Virus record (IMG/VR): IMGVR_UViG_3300029267_000085 | Coordinates: 1-29,363 of that record | Reading direction: 5' to 3' (one strand) | Source of the DNA: a virus | DNA length: 29,363 bases | Part shown: in pieces, positions 1-5,898 of the stretch | How the letters are laid out: each line of letters begins with the position of its first letter | Position numbering within the stretch: position 1 is the stretch's first letter | Program-made: the position numbers and the translations under genes | The notes under the pieces: generated by a model | Databases searched by the model: none | The model's input: only the letters and a program-made list of their open reading frames with translations | What the model was told of the DNA's origin: nothing

Positions 1-69
1 ATTCTGATTGATGTCGAGGACTTGTCCACAATCGAACGGTTTGGTTTTACCAAGGCTGATTTTTCATAA
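1..69 (+). CDS. C-terminal end of an upstream gene (partial)
   Basis: An open frame enters from the left edge and stops at TAA (67-69), giving 22 residues that end in FTKADFS. The stop lies just before the AAGGA ribosome site of the next gene, which suggests the same operon. The fragment is too short to assign. By position it could be a tail-fibre or lysis gene, but that is only a guess. Confidence 0.5.
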   Translation: MLIDVEDLSTIERFGFTKADFS

Positions 70-79
70 GGAATGAGCG

Positions 80-346
80 ATGGAACCTCAGGTCGCATTC
101 AACTGGATCGTAGGTGTTGCCGGAACTCTTGGCGGCTGGACGCTGAAGGTGATCTGGGATTCCATTCAATCGCTGAGATCGGATGTGAAGAACCTAGACA
201 CCAAGATGCACGAGGATTTTGTCCGCAGGGATGACTTCAAAGAAGCTGTGACGGATCTGCGTACCGACATGAAGGAAGGCTTCAAGGAAACCAAGGACAT
301 GATTGGCCTGCTGTTCAAAAAGATTGAAGGCAAGGCAGACAAATGA
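80..346 (+). CDS. Small membrane-anchored coiled-coil protein, possible lysis-cassette component
   Basis: This 88-residue protein has a glycine-rich hydrophobic N-terminal helix (about residues 8-27) followed by a charged amphipathic segment (about 30-80) rich in D, K and E that should form a coiled coil. The ATG at 80 is preceded by AAGGA at 68-72. The stop overlaps the next start as ATGA (343-346), so translation is probably coupled. One N-terminal membrane span with a cytoplasmic or periplasmic coil resembles small holin, antiholin or spanin-like phage proteins, but no diagnostic motif is visible. The gene itself looks real from its ribosome site and coupling. The function is unknown. Confidence 0.75.
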   Translation: MEPQVAFNWIVGVAGTLGGWTLKVIWDSIQSLRSDVKNLDTKMHEDFVRRDDFKEAVTDLRTDMKEGFKETKDMIGLLFKKIEGKADK

Positions 347-900
347 AAGTCTTTGCGCAGCTCGGTTGGCTAACAGTGGGGCTGCTCTTGGGTGGCCTCA
401 TTGCTTATTCGGCGAATACTTTTGCCGCTGATCCCATCGTTTCTGAGCAGACCGTCACCACCAACGGCACTCAAACCACCACCGTCAAATCGCCTCCACC
501 ATCCGCTATTGCGCCACAATTTTCCGCAGGCAATGGCAATGACCTGTGTACTGTAGGTGCGTCTGGGGCTGTACAGACACAAATCCTCGGCATCTCAGTC
601 GGCAGTACCTTCACCGAGGAAAACTGCATTCGGCTCAAGAACGCCAAAACCCTGTACGACATGGGCATGAAGGTCGCAGCCGTATCGGTGATGTGTCAAG
701 ACCAGAAAGTATTTGATGCCATGATGATGGCAGGCACGCCTTGTCCTTACGATGGGCTGATTGGCGAACAAGCAAAGCTGGCATGGGCTACCCATACCGA
801 TTCCACACCAGAGCAGGAGAATGCAGATGATGTCGAAAGTAAAAGGCTCAAGGCTCTTGGCATTATTGGCGGCGTATTCGGCAGCCTCTTGTTCTTCTGA
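343..900 (+). CDS. Secreted or membrane-anchored cysteine-containing phage protein of unknown function
   Basis: This is a 185-residue protein. Residues 1-29 form a Sec-type signal peptide or signal anchor with a plausible cleavage after the AxA at about 27-29. A Thr/Pro-rich linker (35-58) follows, then a core with cysteines at 69, 95, 118 and 134 and the segment AVSVMCQDQKVFDAM. A short hydrophobic tail lies at about 170-185. Four cysteines behind an export signal fit an oxidised periplasmic fold. From memory, proteins with a similar NCxRxxxAxxLxDxGMKVAAVS core occur in marine phage genomes without an assigned function; this was not checked. The gene is coupled to the previous one by ATGA, and the next gene starts inside it. 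Confidence 0.75.
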   Translation: MKVFAQLGWLTVGLLLGGLIAYSANTFAADPIVSEQTVTTNGTQTTTVKSPPPSAIAPQFSAGNGNDLCTVGASGAVQTQILGISVGSTFTEENCIRLKNAKTLYDMGMKVAAVSVMCQDQKVFDAMMMAGTPCPYDGLIGEQAKLAWATHTDSTPEQENADDVESKRLKALGIIGGVFGSLLFF

Positions 901-1648
901 TCCCATTTATGGCTATAGTAATAACGCTGCTGCTGGGGGTAGTGCTTGGTCTATGTCTGAGCCTGTACTGGGCGTGGCTCCAGTTTCGGGACTCGACATC
1001 TCAGGGGTCTTGTACCGATACACCGCAGTCAAAGAACGCCCAGACGACTTCACCGTCACCATCCAAAACGCCAACGCGATTGATGGCGGATATGTATTTC
1101 GAGAAACAGATGATTGGTCAGGCAGAACTGGTCAGACAATCGTCAAACAGATTCCGGTTGGATATGTACCGATCCGATTCTGGGGAGATGGCGAGATCGT
1201 CACGACAGGAGTGGGAAGCGTAGAAGATCCTGCCGTTGTTTATACCTACCGCTACATCGAGCCGGAGCCAGAACTTCCCGATCTGCCGGTCTATTCCTAC
1301 AACGCTCTCGAAGATCCTGCTGTCATAACCGCGACAGAGGCCACAGAACGCCCTGAAACGGACGAGGATAAGGCCAAGAAGGATGACGAGGACGAGGAGA
1401 AGAAGGACATGGAGAAAGCTTTAGCGGCTCTCCAAAGCGGCCTGGAAATGGCAAAGGGCCAAGACGGTCTGCTTCGGGCAATGAATCTTGTCACAATGAC
1501 TCAATATTATGCAGCCACAATCCCAGGCGGAGCGTATCAGGAAACCGTAATGTTGGACGGCGGTGAGATTAAGGACAACAAGCGGGCTTTCCGCAGCATG
1601 GCGAACGATCGCCTACACAACCAAATGGTTGAGGAGCAATACCAATGA
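827..1648 (+). CDS. Predicted phage lipoprotein starting inside the preceding gene
   Basis: The frame is open from further upstream, but the ATG at 827 is the best start. AGGAG at 815-819 is 7 bases away, and the product then begins with a basic, hydrophobic signal ending in AASC (Cys22), an acceptable lipobox. The 273-residue product has a beta-type domain (about 45-145) with conserved-looking FRETDDWSG and RFWGDGEI stretches, a Pro/Glu linker, a very acidic Lys/Glu helix (about 172-200) and a helical C-terminus. The 74-base overlap with the upstream gene is in another frame. I recall similar domains in marine phages next to curli-like (type VIII secretion) proteins, but no curlin repeats are present here, so the role is open: surface protein, secretion accessory or spanin-like. 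Confidence 0.7.
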   Translation: MMSKVKGSRLLALLAAYSAASCSSDPIYGYSNNAAAGGSAWSMSEPVLGVAPVSGLDISGVLYRYTAVKERPDDFTVTIQNANAIDGGYVFRETDDWSGRTGQTIVKQIPVGYVPIRFWGDGEIVTTGVGSVEDPAVVYTYRYIEPEPELPDLPVYSYNALEDPAVITATEATERPETDEDKAKKDDEDEEKKDMEKALAALQSGLEMAKGQDGLLRAMNLVTMTQYYAATIPGGAYQETVMLDGGEIKDNKRAFRSMANDRLHNQMVEEQYQ

Positions 1649-2139
1649 AAAAGATTCTATTGGCCTGCCTGATTGCAGGCACAGCACAAGCGGCTGAGAT
1701 CCCAATCGAAGGCACAGTCCAAAGCCGCTGTCTCATCAACACCGATGTGGCTGGCGTGTATGGCAACCCGAACGCCTACACCCTGACGACTACGCCTGCC
1801 GATGGCGGGGTTCTGCCGGTGGTTCGCTACGATGTTTCGCTGGCGGATGCGTACAAGGCGAAGATCACTTACCCGACTGAATTTAGCACCAGCCCCAGCC
1901 TGAGCGACATGGTGACATGGACTGGCTCCGTCACGGTGCTGGAAGTGTCGGATGTGGCAATGGCTGACTATGACACCGATGCTGTTGAATACGACCAGAC
2001 GAAGGAATACGACCTGACTGCCACAGGCACGACTTGGTTCAAGGTTGCATCGACCGCGACTTATGGCGGTGGCGGCAACAAAGCATTTCCTGGCGGCACT
2101 TATCGATCCGTGGTGGTGGCGGAGTGTATCGCGCAGTAA
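1645..2139 (+). CDS. Small secreted beta-rich protein
   Basis: This 164-residue protein has a classic signal peptide (MKKILLACLIAGTAQA, cleaved near residue 16 or 17). The mature part is beta-strand rich, with many Thr, Val and Tyr residues, and resembles a small immunoglobulin-like or pilin-like sandwich. Its two mature cysteines lie near residue 29 and near the C-terminus (about 161) and could form a staple. The start overlaps the preceding stop as ATGA. The product should reach the periplasm or cell surface. No enzyme motif is visible, and a role in adhesion or as a secreted structural subunit is only inferred from composition. Confidence 0.7.
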   Translation: MKKILLACLIAGTAQAAEIPIEGTVQSRCLINTDVAGVYGNPNAYTLTTTPADGGVLPVVRYDVSLADAYKAKITYPTEFSTSPSLSDMVTWTGSVTVLEVSDVAMADYDTDAVEYDQTKEYDLTATGTTWFKVASTATYGGGGNKAFPGGTYRSVVVAECIAQ

Positions 2140-2492
2140 TCCTTTTTCTGCTGGCCCTGCCAGCCTACGCGCATGAGATGGTTCCGACTTACCCAAAGCT
2201 GAAACCGTCCCATGTGGAGGGCGTGTCGAAGGTGGAGATGGAATTGTTCAACAAGCGCAAGGATGTCGAGTTTTACGAGATCGGCGTATTTACCGAGGAC
2301 TGGCAACCCATCCCATTTGTCAGTGCATATCGCATGGCCCATGTGCGCTATCTTGGACACCTCAAATTTGATGTGTATATCCGCAAGGCGGATGCTGATC
2401 GAGCGACCTATGTTTGCTCTCAGTCCAAGCTGCGCGGTGACGGTTCAGGCACTTTATTGGCGAGCCGGATATGCTCAAAATTCCAGCAATAG
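2124..2492 (+). CDS. Small secreted protein with GTG start
   Basis: The most credible start is the GTG at 2124, inside the end of the preceding gene, because it gives a compact signal peptide (about 15 residues, cleavage after AYA). Upstream in-frame sequence lacks signal-peptide character. The 122-residue product has a mature domain of alternating strands, reminiscent of a PapD-chaperone-like or fibronectin-like fold. Segments MELFNKRKDVEFYEIGVF and LGHLKFDVYIRKAD stand out, and two cysteines lie near the C-terminus. It overlaps both neighbours (16 and 22 bases). I recall similar proteins in marine phages next to other secreted proteins, of unknown function. Confidence 0.65.
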   Translation: MYRAVILFLLALPAYAHEMVPTYPKLKPSHVEGVSKVEMELFNKRKDVEFYEIGVFTEDWQPIPFVSAYRMAHVRYLGHLKFDVYIRKADADRATYVCSQSKLRGDGSGTLLASRICSKFQQ

Positions 2493-2878
2493 CACTGATG
2501 TTTTGTGGGATGTCGATGGCTGACAATTCCTCGCTTAACCTGCAACTGCCGAATGCTGGCAGCAGCTACGGCACAGACAAGATTCGTGCTGGTGACATGG
2601 AATGCTCCTCCAGTATTGGCGGGGCAACCAATTTTGAGATTGGTGCGACTGGGATCGTCAACAATGCGACCAGCCCATTCAGCAGTCAAGATCCGGACAA
2701 TCCGACCACAAAAGACATTGGCCTGTATGCCCGCATCGTGATCCCTCTGGATGCACCAAGGGAAAGGGTGAACTGCAATACGCTGTATCAGCTAGAACTT
2801 CAGGCTCGGCGTTTAGAAGTGCAGAAACTCCAGCAGGAATTGGAGAATCTGCGCAAGCTGGGAGGCTTTGATGGCTGA
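2471..2878 (+). CDS. Small secreted protein with C-terminal coiled coil
   Basis: The 135-residue protein starts with a signal peptide (residues 1-17, cleavage after SMA). The mature N-terminus has a NLQLPNAGSSYGTDKIRAGD segment. Cysteines at 45 and 102 could form a disulphide, and a predicted coiled coil covers about residues 105-130. The gene begins 22 bases inside the previous one and overlaps the next start by 8 bases. The ribosome site is weak, in keeping with translational coupling. A secreted domain with a trailing coiled coil suggests assembly with a partner, perhaps the neighbouring secreted or lipid-anchored proteins. The function is unknown. Confidence 0.65.
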   Translation: MLKIPAIALMFCGMSMADNSSLNLQLPNAGSSYGTDKIRAGDMECSSSIGGATNFEIGATGIVNNATSPFSSQDPDNPTTKDIGLYARIVIPLDAPRERVNCNTLYQLELQARRLEVQKLQQELENLRKLGGFDG

Positions 2879-3320
2879 CCTAGATGACAAACTCGACAAG
2901 CTAGAGGAAGCAAAAGATGCACTGGCGCAAAAGAAATTCACCGTCTTGGGGTTTAGTTTTAATTGGACTGGGCTGGTGGTTGCTGGCGGTGTGGTCAGTA
3001 GCGCACTTGGTGCTTTATATGCAGGGTTTCTGACCTATCAAAAGGTCGAGGAGATCGCCAGTCTGGATCTGGGAGCTTATGCCGCTCAGATGGAGCAGAC
3101 CAGCAACAAGATCGAAACCCAGGAACGCCTGCTGGAATCCATTGAGCAGAATCTCAGGGATGCCAAACAACTGACCTACGACATCGAAAAGCGGGTCAAC
3201 GACAAGATTATTCGGTTCGAGGATAAAATGGATAAATTCGAGGCGAAGGTGGATGACACTAAAGCTGAGTTAGAGGACAAATTACAGAAGGCATTGGACA
3301 ATCCATTGTCGGGGAACTGA
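2871..3320 (+). CDS. Single-span membrane protein with long coiled coil
   Basis: The ATG at 2871 is chosen over the in-frame TTG at 2868 because GGAGG (2861-2865) fits it. The 149-residue protein has a charged N-terminal stretch (1-22), one clear membrane helix (about 33-55, rich in Val, Gly and Ala) and then a long acidic/basic coiled coil to the C-terminus (about 70-145). The arrangement resembles inner-membrane spanins or membrane-tethered phage accessory proteins, but it is longer on the coil side than usual and has no signature. A partner with a lipid anchor is available downstream (4127-4276 or 4559-4723). Confidence 0.7.
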   Translation: MADLDDKLDKLEEAKDALAQKKFTVLGFSFNWTGLVVAGGVVSSALGALYAGFLTYQKVEEIASLDLGAYAAQMEQTSNKIETQERLLESIEQNLRDAKQLTYDIEKRVNDKIIRFEDKMDKFEAKVDDTKAELEDKLQKALDNPLSGN

Positions 3321-3321
3321 T

Positions 3322-3675
3322 ATGGCGATTCTGACAAAAGAAGAAGTGGACGCATTAAAAGGCGCAGACTTAAATGGAGATGGCGTTGTTAGCAATGAAG
3401 AACACGCAATATACATTGAAAAAATCCGCAGAGAAATGGAGGACGAAGATGCCAAGCGTGACCAGCAGCGTAAGATGGTCTGGTTTGCGTTGTTCGGCAT
3501 GCTTGGATACCCATTGTTTGTGTTCGCCAGCGGCGCGCTCGGATTTGATAATGAATCCAAGATCATCGGCGATATGTCTGGCGTATATTTCATGTCCGTA
3601 GGTTTAGTGGTGTCTGCCTTCTTCGGAGCAGATGCCTATGTCAAGGGCAAGTCCAAGAAGGAGGACGACAAATGA
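3322..3675 (+). CDS. EF-hand containing small membrane protein
   Basis: The 117-residue protein starts with a canonical 12-residue EF-hand loop (D16-x-N18-x-D20-G-x-V-x-x-x-E27), which is expected to bind calcium. A charged helix (about 29-48) and two predicted membrane spans (about 50-72 and 88-107) follow, with a lysine-rich tail. Calcium sensing joined to two membrane helices is unusual for a phage lysis-position protein. It could be a regulated holin or pinholin-like channel, or a calcium-dependent membrane adaptor; neither is shown. Codon use in the first third is more A/T-rich than in the packaging genes. The stop overlaps the next ATG. Confidence 0.7.
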   Translation: MAILTKEEVDALKGADLNGDGVVSNEEHAIYIEKIRREMEDEDAKRDQQRKMVWFALFGMLGYPLFVFASGALGFDNESKIIGDMSGVYFMSVGLVVSAFFGADAYVKGKSKKEDDK

Positions 3676-4130
3676 TCCCTGTAGAACTACTAACAATGGC
3701 TGGCGGCGCTGCAATGGGCGGCGTGTTCAAGATGATCGACAAAGCCCAGGAAGCCAAGGCCAAGCAGAACGAAATGATGATGCAGATGATGAAGGCTAAG
3801 ACCGAGCAGGCCGATGCTGACACTAATCGCTCCATCAAAGCAGCCGACGCAGCAGCAGCACGAGTAGGCAATGATCCATTTGCCAAGATGACTCGCCGTA
3901 TCTTTGTGCTGTCCATGATCGGTCTGGGTGCGTGGGCAATGATGGGCGGCCTGACCGGACTGGACATTGTGGTTCCGGTTGAGCAAGAAACAGGCTTCAA
4001 CTTCTTGGGTCTGATCGACACGACCAAGACCGTGACTGAGTTTGTTCGCCTTGAGAATGCCATCGTGCATTTTGAATGGCTGAAAATCTCAATCCTCGCT
4101 GCCGGCAGTTTCTACCTCGGCAAGTCGTGA
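3672..4130 (+). CDS. Possible holin of the three-transmembrane gene-transfer-release type
   Basis: The 152-residue protein has a small-residue hydrophobic N-terminus (about 6-20), a long Met/Lys/Gln-rich amphipathic helix (22-60), an NDPFAKMTRR segment, a strong membrane span (about 77-96) and a final hydrophobic segment (about 133-150). This layout recalls the GTA_holin_3TM family as I know it, in which the helix-rich linker precedes an R-R-I-x-x-L span. If so, it forms inner-membrane lesions that release a muralytic enzyme. No endolysin is visible nearby, so the lysis role is inferred. It is coupled to both neighbours (ATGA upstream, GTGA downstream). Confidence 0.55.
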   Translation: MIPVELLTMAGGAAMGGVFKMIDKAQEAKAKQNEMMMQMMKAKTEQADADTNRSIKAADAAAARVGNDPFAKMTRRIFVLSMIGLGAWAMMGGLTGLDIVVPVEQETGFNFLGLIDTTKTVTEFVRLENAIVHFEWLKISILAAGSFYLGKS

Positions 4131-4276
4131 ACACCAAATCCTTCCTGCAATGGTCGCTGGTCTGCCTGATCCTGCTGTTTTTGATCGGGCTGACCGGCTG
4201 TTCAAATTATGGATTCAGATTCGGAAATGTTCCGCAAGATTCTGAATATGAAGTTTTGATCATACTGGACGAGTAA
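4127..4276 (+). CDS. Tiny lipoprotein (49 aa), GTG start
   Basis: The GTG at 4127 overlaps the TGA of the preceding gene as GTGA. The product begins with a basic/hydrophobic signal ending in LTGC, a strong lipobox (Cys at about residue 25), so a mature lipoprotein of about 25 residues would be outer-membrane anchored. Size and position directly behind a holin-like gene fit an outer-membrane spanin-like subunit. The mature part is, however, not proline-rich and no embedded two-component spanin pair is obvious. The longer upstream ATG version (4076) is rejected because it buries the signal peptide. Confidence 0.6.
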   Translation: MNTKSFLQWSLVCLILLFLIGLTGCSNYGFRFGNVPQDSEYEVLIILDE

Positions 4277-4277
4277 C

Positions 4278-4562
4278 ATGCCAGCCAAAAAACAATCCCT
4301 CCTGGATCGCATTGGTGTCTCCGGGTACAACAAACCGAAACGCACGCCAGGACATCCAACGAAGTCTCATGTCGTTGTGGCTAAGTCTGGCGACCAGGTC
4401 AAGACAATTCGCTTCGGGCAGCAAGGTGTCAGTGGCGCCGGCAAGAATCCGAAGACAGACAAGCAGAAGGCGCGCCGCAAATCCTTCAAAGCCAGGCACG
4501 CGAAGAACATCGCGAAGGGCAAGATGTCCGCAGCTTATTGGGCTGACAAGGTGAAGTGGTGA
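4278..4562 (+). CDS. Small basic phage protein, DUF6321-like
   Basis: The 94-residue, strongly basic protein has a C-terminal half containing VKTIRFGQQGVSGAG and RRKSFKARHAKNIAKGKMSA, which I recognise as the widespread phage family named DUF6321 (recalled, not searched). The charge pattern suggests nucleic-acid binding or association with packaged DNA, but the function is unknown. The gene follows the tiny lipoprotein after one base and overlaps the next GTG start as GTGA. Together with the DUF6496-like gene it forms a pair often seen near structural genes in phages. Confidence 0.8.
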   Translation: MPAKKQSLLDRIGVSGYNKPKRTPGHPTKSHVVVAKSGDQVKTIRFGQQGVSGAGKNPKTDKQKARRKSFKARHAKNIAKGKMSAAYWADKVKW

Positions 4563-4723
4563 GGAAATCGACGACTTGGGCGCTTGCCGTAATTTTGGTC
4601 TTGGTGTCAACTGGTTGCGCAGACTTGCGTCGCCTAACAATGACCAAGGAGGAGATTCACTGGTACAAAAGCCTGGCCTTCCGCCAATGTTTAGATCCGG
4701 ACGTCGTGTGCATAAGGGAGTAG
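4559..4723 (+). CDS. Tiny lipoprotein (54 aa), GTG start, easily missed
   Basis: The GTG at 4559 overlaps the preceding stop (GTGA). The product has a basic N-terminus, a hydrophobic core and a VSTGC lipobox with Cys at residue 20, followed by 34 mature residues with cysteines at 44 and 51. It uses the same GTGA coupling and lipobox design as the 4127-4276 gene, so the operon carries two tiny lipoproteins. AAGGGAG near its end (4714-4720) serves as ribosome site for the next gene. The function is unknown; a spanin-like or exclusion lipoprotein is possible. Confidence 0.6.
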   Translation: MRKSTTWALAVILVLVSTGCADLRRLTMTKEEIHWYKSLAFRQCLDPDVVCIRE

Positions 4724-4726
4724 AAC

Positions 4727-4864
4727 ATGCCACTAAAAAAGGGATTCAGCAGCAAGACGATCTCGCAGAACATCAAGACTGAAATGGCTGCAGGGAGATC
4801 TCAAAAGCAGGCGATAGCGATTGCCCTGGACATCGCGCGCAAATCACGCAAGAAAAAGGGGTAA
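4727..4864 (+). CDS. Very small basic phage protein, DUF6496-like
   Basis: The 45-residue protein starts MPLKKGFSSKTISQNIK and continues with an amphipathic GRSQKQAIAIALDIARKS segment and a lysine-rich tail. This pattern is the phage family I know as DUF6496 (recalled). It has a good ribosome site (AAGGGAG, 4714-4720) and closes 3 bases before the next gene. It is probably a small helical nucleic-acid or protein binder. The function is not known. Confidence 0.75.
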   Translation: MPLKKGFSSKTISQNIKTEMAAGRSQKQAIAIALDIARKSRKKKG

Positions 4865-4867
4865 AGC

Positions 4868-5602
4868 ATGCCGGTCGAATACTTCAACAAAATCCCAAGC
4901 AAGAACAGCTATCCGATCAATCGGGGCGATTACCTGGACATTTCCAGGAATATCCGGCCGGACTCGAAAGCCATCAACTTGTTCGGGTTCAACCGCACGA
5001 TCGATACAACCTACGAGACTGTAATGAATGACGGCGGTGGTCTGTATTCATTCCCTGGTAGCGCGCTGACAATGAGCGCTGTATCTGACAGCGCATCGGA
5101 TACGATGCAGCTGTATATCGAAGGGCTCGATGCCAGCTATGCGCCGATCAATGACACGATCACGCTGACTGGCACAAGCGCAGTCACGACCAACGTTGAT
5201 TTCTTCCGGATCAATGACGCCAGGATTTTGTCTGGATCGAATGTCGGAAACATCACGATCAGCAACGGCGGCACGACGTATGCCTATATCGAAGCGGGTG
5301 CCGGCGTTCACCAGGCGCTGGTGTACACGACGCAAGCCGGCGTTTCTTTGTATGTAACTCAGGTTGATTTCACGTCCGGCACGATCAATTCAAACAAGTA
5401 CATGATCACGCGGGCCAGAATGATCAGCGGTGGCACGACGATTGTATTTTTCGAGAGCAGCTTCGTGACATCGCAGCTGTCGTATGACATGCAGGTACCA
5501 TTCAGGATTCCCGAAAAGACAGACTTCACACTGGAGGCGAAGTCGTCTTCCGGGTCGAACGAGTTGTCGATCTTCCTGAATGGAATCCTGATTGAAGACT
5601 AG
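4868..5602 (+). CDS. Beta-rich virion-type structural protein
   Basis: The 244-residue protein has no signal peptide and is rich in Ser, Thr, Gly, Asn and Ile. Alternating strands (for example DTMQLYIEGLDASY, NITISNGGTTYAYIEAGAG, TTIVFFESSF) and a closing LSIFLNGILIED are typical of phage decoration or fibre-associated beta-sandwich proteins. I recall related proteins in environmental podoviruses annotated as structural. It is the last gene of the plus-strand operon. Its TAG (5600-5602) interlocks with the minus-strand stop of the opposing operon. Whether it sits on head or tail is not decidable here. Confidence 0.65.
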   Translation: MPVEYFNKIPSKNSYPINRGDYLDISRNIRPDSKAINLFGFNRTIDTTYETVMNDGGGLYSFPGSALTMSAVSDSASDTMQLYIEGLDASYAPINDTITLTGTSAVTTNVDFFRINDARILSGSNVGNITISNGGTTYAYIEAGAGVHQALVYTTQAGVSLYVTQVDFTSGTINSNKYMITRARMISGGTTIVFFESSFVTSQLSYDMQVPFRIPEKTDFTLEAKSSSGSNELSIFLNGILIED

Positions 5603-5797
5603 GCTTCCAGGACAAACAGCCCAATCACCAGCAGAATCGCCAGGGTCAGGATGATGGCTGCAGCAGCACCGCTGCGGCTTTGGGGGCGGTGCCTTGCCTA
5701 GTGCCTGGGCCTCGCTCCATCCCTTCGCGCGACGCGCATAGGCGGTCCCTTCTTTGATGCCCGCCTCGCGGGCCTTCTGTGCAAATGATTTTTTCAT
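5599..5797 (-). CDS. Small HTH-plus-membrane protein broken by a +1 frameshift at a G5/C5 run
   Basis: The frame starting at 5797 gives a credible N-terminal helix-turn-helix-like segment (AREAGIKEGTAYARRAKGWS, then EAQALGK). After about residue 38 it turns into antisense sequence of the opposing gene. In the +1 frame from the homopolymer at 5682-5686 (CCCCC on this strand), the protein continues through a perfect membrane span (AIILTLAILLVIGLFVL) and stops at 5599-5601, interlocked with the plus-strand stop. The joined product would be 65 residues: cytoplasmic DNA-binding-like head, C-terminal tail anchor. Programmed frameshifting or a one-base assembly error are both possible. The start is coupled (ATGA) to the upstream 34-residue gene and preceded by AAGGA. 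Confidence 0.6.
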
Positions 5798-5898
5798 AAC
5801 GGTGTTCCTTGTGAAAATGTTTCATACATGGCGTATGCGATCAGCAACCACATACCCAATCCTGAAAAACCCATGAGATACCAGAGAAAGCGGTCCAT
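5794..5898 (-). CDS. 34-residue single-span membrane peptide
   Basis: The ATG at 5898 overlaps the upstream stop (TAATG) and the TGA at 5794-5796 overlaps the next ATG (ATGA), so it is coupled on both sides. GGAG lies about 12 bases upstream. The product is one hydrophobic helix rich in Leu, Trp, Met and Gly (LWYLMGFSGLGMWLLIAYAM) with a short polar tail. It is too small for ordinary gene callers. A role beside the following membrane-tail protein is plausible but unproven. Confidence 0.55.
   Translation of the reverse strand: MDRFLWYLMGFSGLGMWLLIAYAMYETFSQGTPL

Noticed and set aside
1645-2878. Direct assignment of the secreted proteins to curli (CsgF/CsgG) families
   Set aside because: No curlin repeats or clear CsgG/CsgF motifs are seen. 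The link rests only on remembered gene neighbourhoods, so it is kept as a hypothesis.
5390-5598. Antisense extension of the 5797 open frame into the structural gene
   Set aside because: The protein loses all coherence after the C5 run, while the +1 frame gives a membrane span and stops exactly at the junction.
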